Positions 34,991-37,515 of a stretch of DNA of 37,515 nt are shown in pieces. Source of the stretch: Bacteroidota bacterium (GTDB lineage: Bacteria > Bacteroidota > Bacteroidia > UBA7662); the NCBI GenBank assembly GCA_005799025.1, contig SYHX01000048.1, positions 1-37,515 of the forward strand. The letters run 5' to 3'. The translations under genes and the position numbers were made by a program. Position 1 is the stretch's first letter. The number at the start of each line of letters is the position of its first letter. The notes under the pieces were generated by a model. The model saw nothing but the letters and a program-made list of their open reading frames with translations. It was not told where the DNA came from and made no database searches.

Positions 34991-35028
34991 CGATTTTTGA
35001 AACAAACCTTGAAACTTAAAACAACCTT

Positions 35029-36150
35029 ATGAAAAAAACCCTGCTTATCCTTGGATTTGGAATTTCTTTTTTGATCATAGCGATTCTGCAACCATCGTAT
35101 CATGCGCTGCACAGTAATCCCACCGGAGCTCCACCGGGTCGTAGCGGTGGACCAGCAGAGGCTGGAGCGACTTGTGCTGCAGGAGGCTGTCATTCGCCTT
35201 CCAACAACACGGTGGTTAGTACCTTGATCAGCGCAAACCCCTCCTTGGCATCGGGCTATACCCCAGGCGCTACTTATTCGATCACCATAACAGTCAACGG
35301 TAGCGGAATCAAAGGATTCCAGTTCAGCCCCCAATCCTCCTCAGGCGCCACTATAGGAACCCTAATTGCCCCTGCAAGCCTTCAGATTTGGCAATCCAAA
35401 TACATCACCCATCGAAATGCAAGTTCGGGCAATCCTTCCACTTGGACTTTTCAATGGGTCGCTCCTCCCGCTGGTTCAGGGACGGTTGGGTTTTATGCAG
35501 CCGGCGTTGGTGGTCGCAATGTCAACTTGTACCGCCAGACCATAAGTATCCCCGAGTTTGCGGCTTCGGTTGCCACAGTCACCACCCAAGCAGCCTCGAT
35601 GATTACACCGAACTCCGCCACCAGCGGCGGGAATGTGGTTACCGATGGAGGTTCAGCGGTGACCGCTCGCGGTATAGCCTACGGAACAAGCCTTAATCCT
35701 ACGACTTCGGGGCCTACCACTTCCAACGGATCGGGCACTGGGTCCTTTACTAGCAATCTTACTTTGCTCAGTTCAGCAACTTTGTACCATATTCGAGCCT
35801 ACGCAACGAATGCTATTGGCACGGCCTATGGTACCGGATTTACATTCACAACCCCAACAGGATCTTCGATTACCTCCATTAATCCGTCGATTAGTTTTCG
35901 CTGTTGGCCGGTTCCTAGCTCAGGCACATTAGAAATCGAATGGAGCGCAGGCGGAAGTTCCCCTACCTCTGTTGAAATGGTGTCCTTGAACGGTCAACTT
36001 GTTCATCAAATTTCTTCACTGGATATCCTTTCTAATCATTCAGTTACCATTAACCTTTCCTCCCTTGGCCTCGGTTTTGGATCATACGAAGTCAGGCTAT
36101 TGAATCAAGGTAAAGTGATTGGCCAACAAAGGATTGTGTATAGTCATTGA
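35029..36150 (+). CDS. Secreted choice-of-anchor V (Reeler-like) protein with FN3-like and T9SS domains
   Basis: The 373-residue protein has an N-terminal signal (core LLILGFGISFLIIAIL, about 1-22). A choice-of-anchor V/Reeler-like domain (about 30-175) starts with GAPPGRSGGPAEAGATCAAGGCHS, seen by its core TCAAGGCHS. Here the heme-like pair is C49-x4-C54-His55 instead of the usual CxxCH. A fibronectin-III-like module (about 180-285) follows, with the common Bacteroidota pattern SGGNVVTDGGSAVTARGIAY and LYHIRAYATNAIGTAYG. Residues from about 293 (CWPVPSSGTLEIEW) to the end resemble a T9SS sorting domain. Function is unknown. It is divergent from the cold-shock gene. Confidence 0.82.
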   Translation: MKKTLLILGFGISFLIIAILQPSYHALHSNPTGAPPGRSGGPAEAGATCAAGGCHSPSNNTVVSTLISANPSLASGYTPGATYSITITVNGSGIKGFQFSPQSSSGATIGTLIAPASLQIWQSKYITHRNASSGNPSTWTFQWVAPPAGSGTVGFYAAGVGGRNVNLYRQTISIPEFAASVATVTTQAASMITPNSATSGGNVVTDGGSAVTARGIAYGTSLNPTTSGPTTSNGSGTGSFTSNLTLLSSATLYHIRAYATNAIGTAYGTGFTFTTPTGSSITSINPSISFRCWPVPSSGTLEIEWSAGGSSPTSVEMVSLNGQLVHQISSLDILSNHSVTINLSSLGLGFGSYEVRLLNQGKVIGQQRIVYSH

Positions 36151-36210
36151 CGAAAAAATCCATTTTGAAAGGCATTTTTCCAGCGTCAAACTTTGGGCAA
36201 TGAAAGATAT

Positions 36211-37515
36211 TTATACCATCTTTTTACCGGCCCTTAGGAATCGGATCTCTTTGTCGGTCAAATACCGCCAATGACCTCGAGGTAAATCCTTCTTGGTCAA
36301 ACCCGCATAAGACACACGATCAAGTCTCAGAACTTCGTAACCCAATTTCTCGAATATTCTACGAACAATTCGATTTTTGCCGCTGTGCAAGGAAAGCCCC
36401 ACTAATTTTTTATCCCTTGGCTCCGGCCAAGCCAACGCATCGACTCGAATAAAGCCGTCTTCCAATTCCATGCCTTCCAATACCTGATTGAAGTCCTTTT
36501 GAGTCAACGGCTTGTCCAATTCTACGGCGTAAATTTTGGAGATCTCCGAAGATGGATGGGTTAGCTTTTGTATTAGATCGCCATCGTTGGTCAACAAAAG
36601 AAGACCCGTGGTATTGCGATCCAAACGTCCAGCTGGAACAATGCGTTCACTTGTGGCGGCGGTCACCAATTCCATGACGGTTCGACGATTTTCGGGATCA
36701 TCCAAAGTGGTAATAAAATCTTTAGGTTTGTTTAACAAAACATACACATTTCGACGAACCTCGAGTAATTCGTCGTCATATTTCACTACATCTGTTTTGT
36801 CTACTTTAGTTCCAAGAACATTAGCCACAGTTCCGTTGATGGCAATTCGGCCTGCTTCGATAAGTTGGTCCGCTGTCCTCCTGGAACACAATCCTGACAA
36901 AGACACAAAACGGTTAAGGCGCATTGGCCACGACAAAGCATCTTTGGGAGCTGCCCCTTCAGAAGCCTTTGCTTTGGCAGGCGGACGAACCTTGGCCTTG
37001 CTGGTCTCGGAATTGCTCAATTCCATCTGGCTCTCGCCAAAAGCTTCCTGAAGCATTCGCTCACTGCTGCCCAAATTCCATTCCTTGGCGGCATGCAAAT
37101 TGGCCTTTCCATCTTCGAGTTGGTCAAGGTCATTGCGAAGGCTCGCGATACGTTCGCCTTTTGATTTTATCTCCCTACTCGACTTCTCCCCAAACGAAGG
37201 TCTCATTGGGCGATCCCCGTACGATGGACGGTCCGATGAGAAGGATCGTGTCGGGCGGTCTCCATCGCGCTTGGGACGATCCCCATACGATGGACGATCT
37301 GAACGGGCGGGACGGTCCGATGAGAAGGATCGTGTTGGGCTGTCTCCATCGCGCTTGGGACGATCCCCGTACGATGGGCGATCTGAACGGGCGGGACGAT
37401 CCCCATACGATGGGCGATCTGAACGGGCGGGGCGATCCCCATACGATGGGCGATCTGAATGGGCGGGGCGATCCCCGTACGATGGGCGATCTGAATGGGC
37501 GGGGCGATCCCCGTA
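36211..37515 (-). CDS. RluB/RsuA-family 23S/16S rRNA pseudouridine synthase with repeat N-terminus (5' end cut)
   Basis: The frame is open from the stop at 36211-36213 to the window end, giving at least 434 residues. An internal ATG at 37204-37206 has been the tempting start, but the same frame continues upstream through tandem repeats. The C-terminal half has an S4 domain (MRLNRFVSLSGLCSRRTADQ and on) and the catalytic domain with Asp at 36619-36621 in GRLDRNTTGLLLLTNDG. The family modifies single uridines in rRNA. A low-complexity Arg/Asp/Pro/Ser/Tyr-rich N-terminal extension is common in Bacteroidota members and probably is disordered RNA-binding sequence. The true start lies beyond base 37515. 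Confidence 0.9.
   Translation of the reverse strand, partial: YGDRPAHSDRPSYGDRPAHSDRPSYGDRPARSDRPSYGDRPARSDRPSYGDRPKRDGDSPTRSFSSDRPARSDRPSYGDRPKRDGDRPTRSFSSDRPSYGDRPMRPSFGEKSSREIKSKGERIASLRNDLDQLEDGKANLHAAKEWNLGSSERMLQEAFGESQMELSNSETSKAKVRPPAKAKASEGAAPKDALSWPMRLNRFVSLSGLCSRRTADQLIEAGRIAINGTVANVLGTKVDKTDVVKYDDELLEVRRNVYVLLNKPKDFITTLDDPENRRTVMELVTAATSERIVPAGRLDRNTTGLLLLTNDGDLIQKLTHPSSEISKIYAVELDKPLTQKDFNQVLEGMELEDGFIRVDALAWPEPRDKKLVGLSLHSGKNRIVRRIFEKLGYEVLRLDRVSYAGLTKKDLPRGHWRYLTDKEIRFLRAGKKMV
37207..37515 (-). repeat. In-frame 36-bp tandem repeats coding for a 12-residue DRPSYG-type unit
   Basis: On the minus strand four units of 36 bp code for YGDRPA(H/R)SDRPS. Two longer units follow, in which YGDRPKRDGD(S/R)PTRSFSSDRP is inserted before the next DRPS. 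Copies differ mostly at synonymous or His/Arg positions, which means slippage or unequal exchange with selection on the protein. The repeats reach the window edge, so the total copy number is unknown. They have no unique spacers and are not a CRISPR array. Confidence 0.9.

Noticed and set aside
36151-36210. Terminator between the choice-of-anchor V gene and the pseudouridine synthase
   Set aside because: GAAAAAATCC and GGCATTTTTC pair only imperfectly with a long loop and an AT-only stem, which is too weak to call.
37203-37442. 79-residue minus-strand frame of MGIAPPVQIAHR-like repeats
   Set aside because: It is an out-of-frame reading of the 36-bp repeats. The frame continuous with the pseudouridine synthase explains them.
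37207-37515. CRISPR array
   Set aside because: The repeats are contiguous 36-bp units without unique spacers, stay in frame and code for a low-complexity protein segment. No cas gene is nearby.

Overview
The window looks like an ordinary chromosomal segment of a free-living Bacteroidota bacterium, probably near the Flavobacteriales or Chitinophagales grade. The evidence is three exported proteins with type IX secretion (T9SS) style C-terminal sorting domains, starts without Shine-Dalgarno sequences, several matches to the Bacteroidota -7 promoter element TAnnTTTG, a Bacteroidota-style adaptor/permease/TolC efflux operon, and a class Ia ribonucleotide reductase whose large subunit has its key residues at the same numbers as the mammalian enzyme. 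Coding density is high. I saw no rRNA, tRNA, insertion sequence, integrase, phage gene or CRISPR array.

Layout. 1-2694 (minus): a carbohydrate-linked set, read as a three-repeat CBM48/AMPK-like secreted protein, a Nudix-derived transcription regulator with a degraded Nudix box, and the start of a glycoside-hydrolase-like enzyme cut by the window edge. 2961-5296 (minus): gltX followed by an enoyl-CoA hydratase-like gene. 5376-8134 (plus): an EamA transporter and a PA-domain T9SS protein, meeting dusB (minus) at a shared TTAA stop. 9210-14955 (plus): a tightly packed, often overlapping run of CPBP protease, cdsA, gdhA, psd, MFS transporter and a TIGR02206/YwaF-like membrane protein. 14916-15962 (minus): an exported CpcT/CpeT-like protein with a histone-H1-like lysine tail. 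16278-19770 (plus): nrdB-nrdA, preceded by a 315-bp spacer rich in inverted and direct repeats. 19837-23218 (minus): mnmH-selD-DEAD-box helicase joined by start/stop overlaps. 23300-29943 (plus): TetR regulator, TolC, adaptor and RND pump. 29967-32289 (plus): M3 peptidase and FAH-family enzyme. 32286-34543 (minus): prs-rplY-pth. 34744-34941 (minus): a cold-shock gene with a clear terminator. 35029-36150 (plus): a Reeler-like/choice-of-anchor V T9SS protein. 36211-37515 (minus): an RluB/RsuA-type pseudouridine synthase whose reading frame runs off the window through an Arg/Asp/Pro/Ser-rich tandem-repeat N-terminus.

How the genes work together. mnmH and selD form a selenium pathway for 2-selenouridine in tRNA. 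cdsA and psd belong to phospholipid synthesis (CDP-diacylglycerol; phosphatidylethanolamine). prs, rplY, pth, gltX, dusB, the pseudouridine synthase and the helicase are translation and nucleotide housekeeping. TetR-TolC-HlyD-RND is one efflux unit. No clearly new multi-gene system was found. The items most worth a second look are the nrdBA leader, the CpcT-like protein with its basic tail, the Nudix-regulated carbohydrate set, the mnmH-selD-helicase cassette, and the repeat-bearing pseudouridine synthase.
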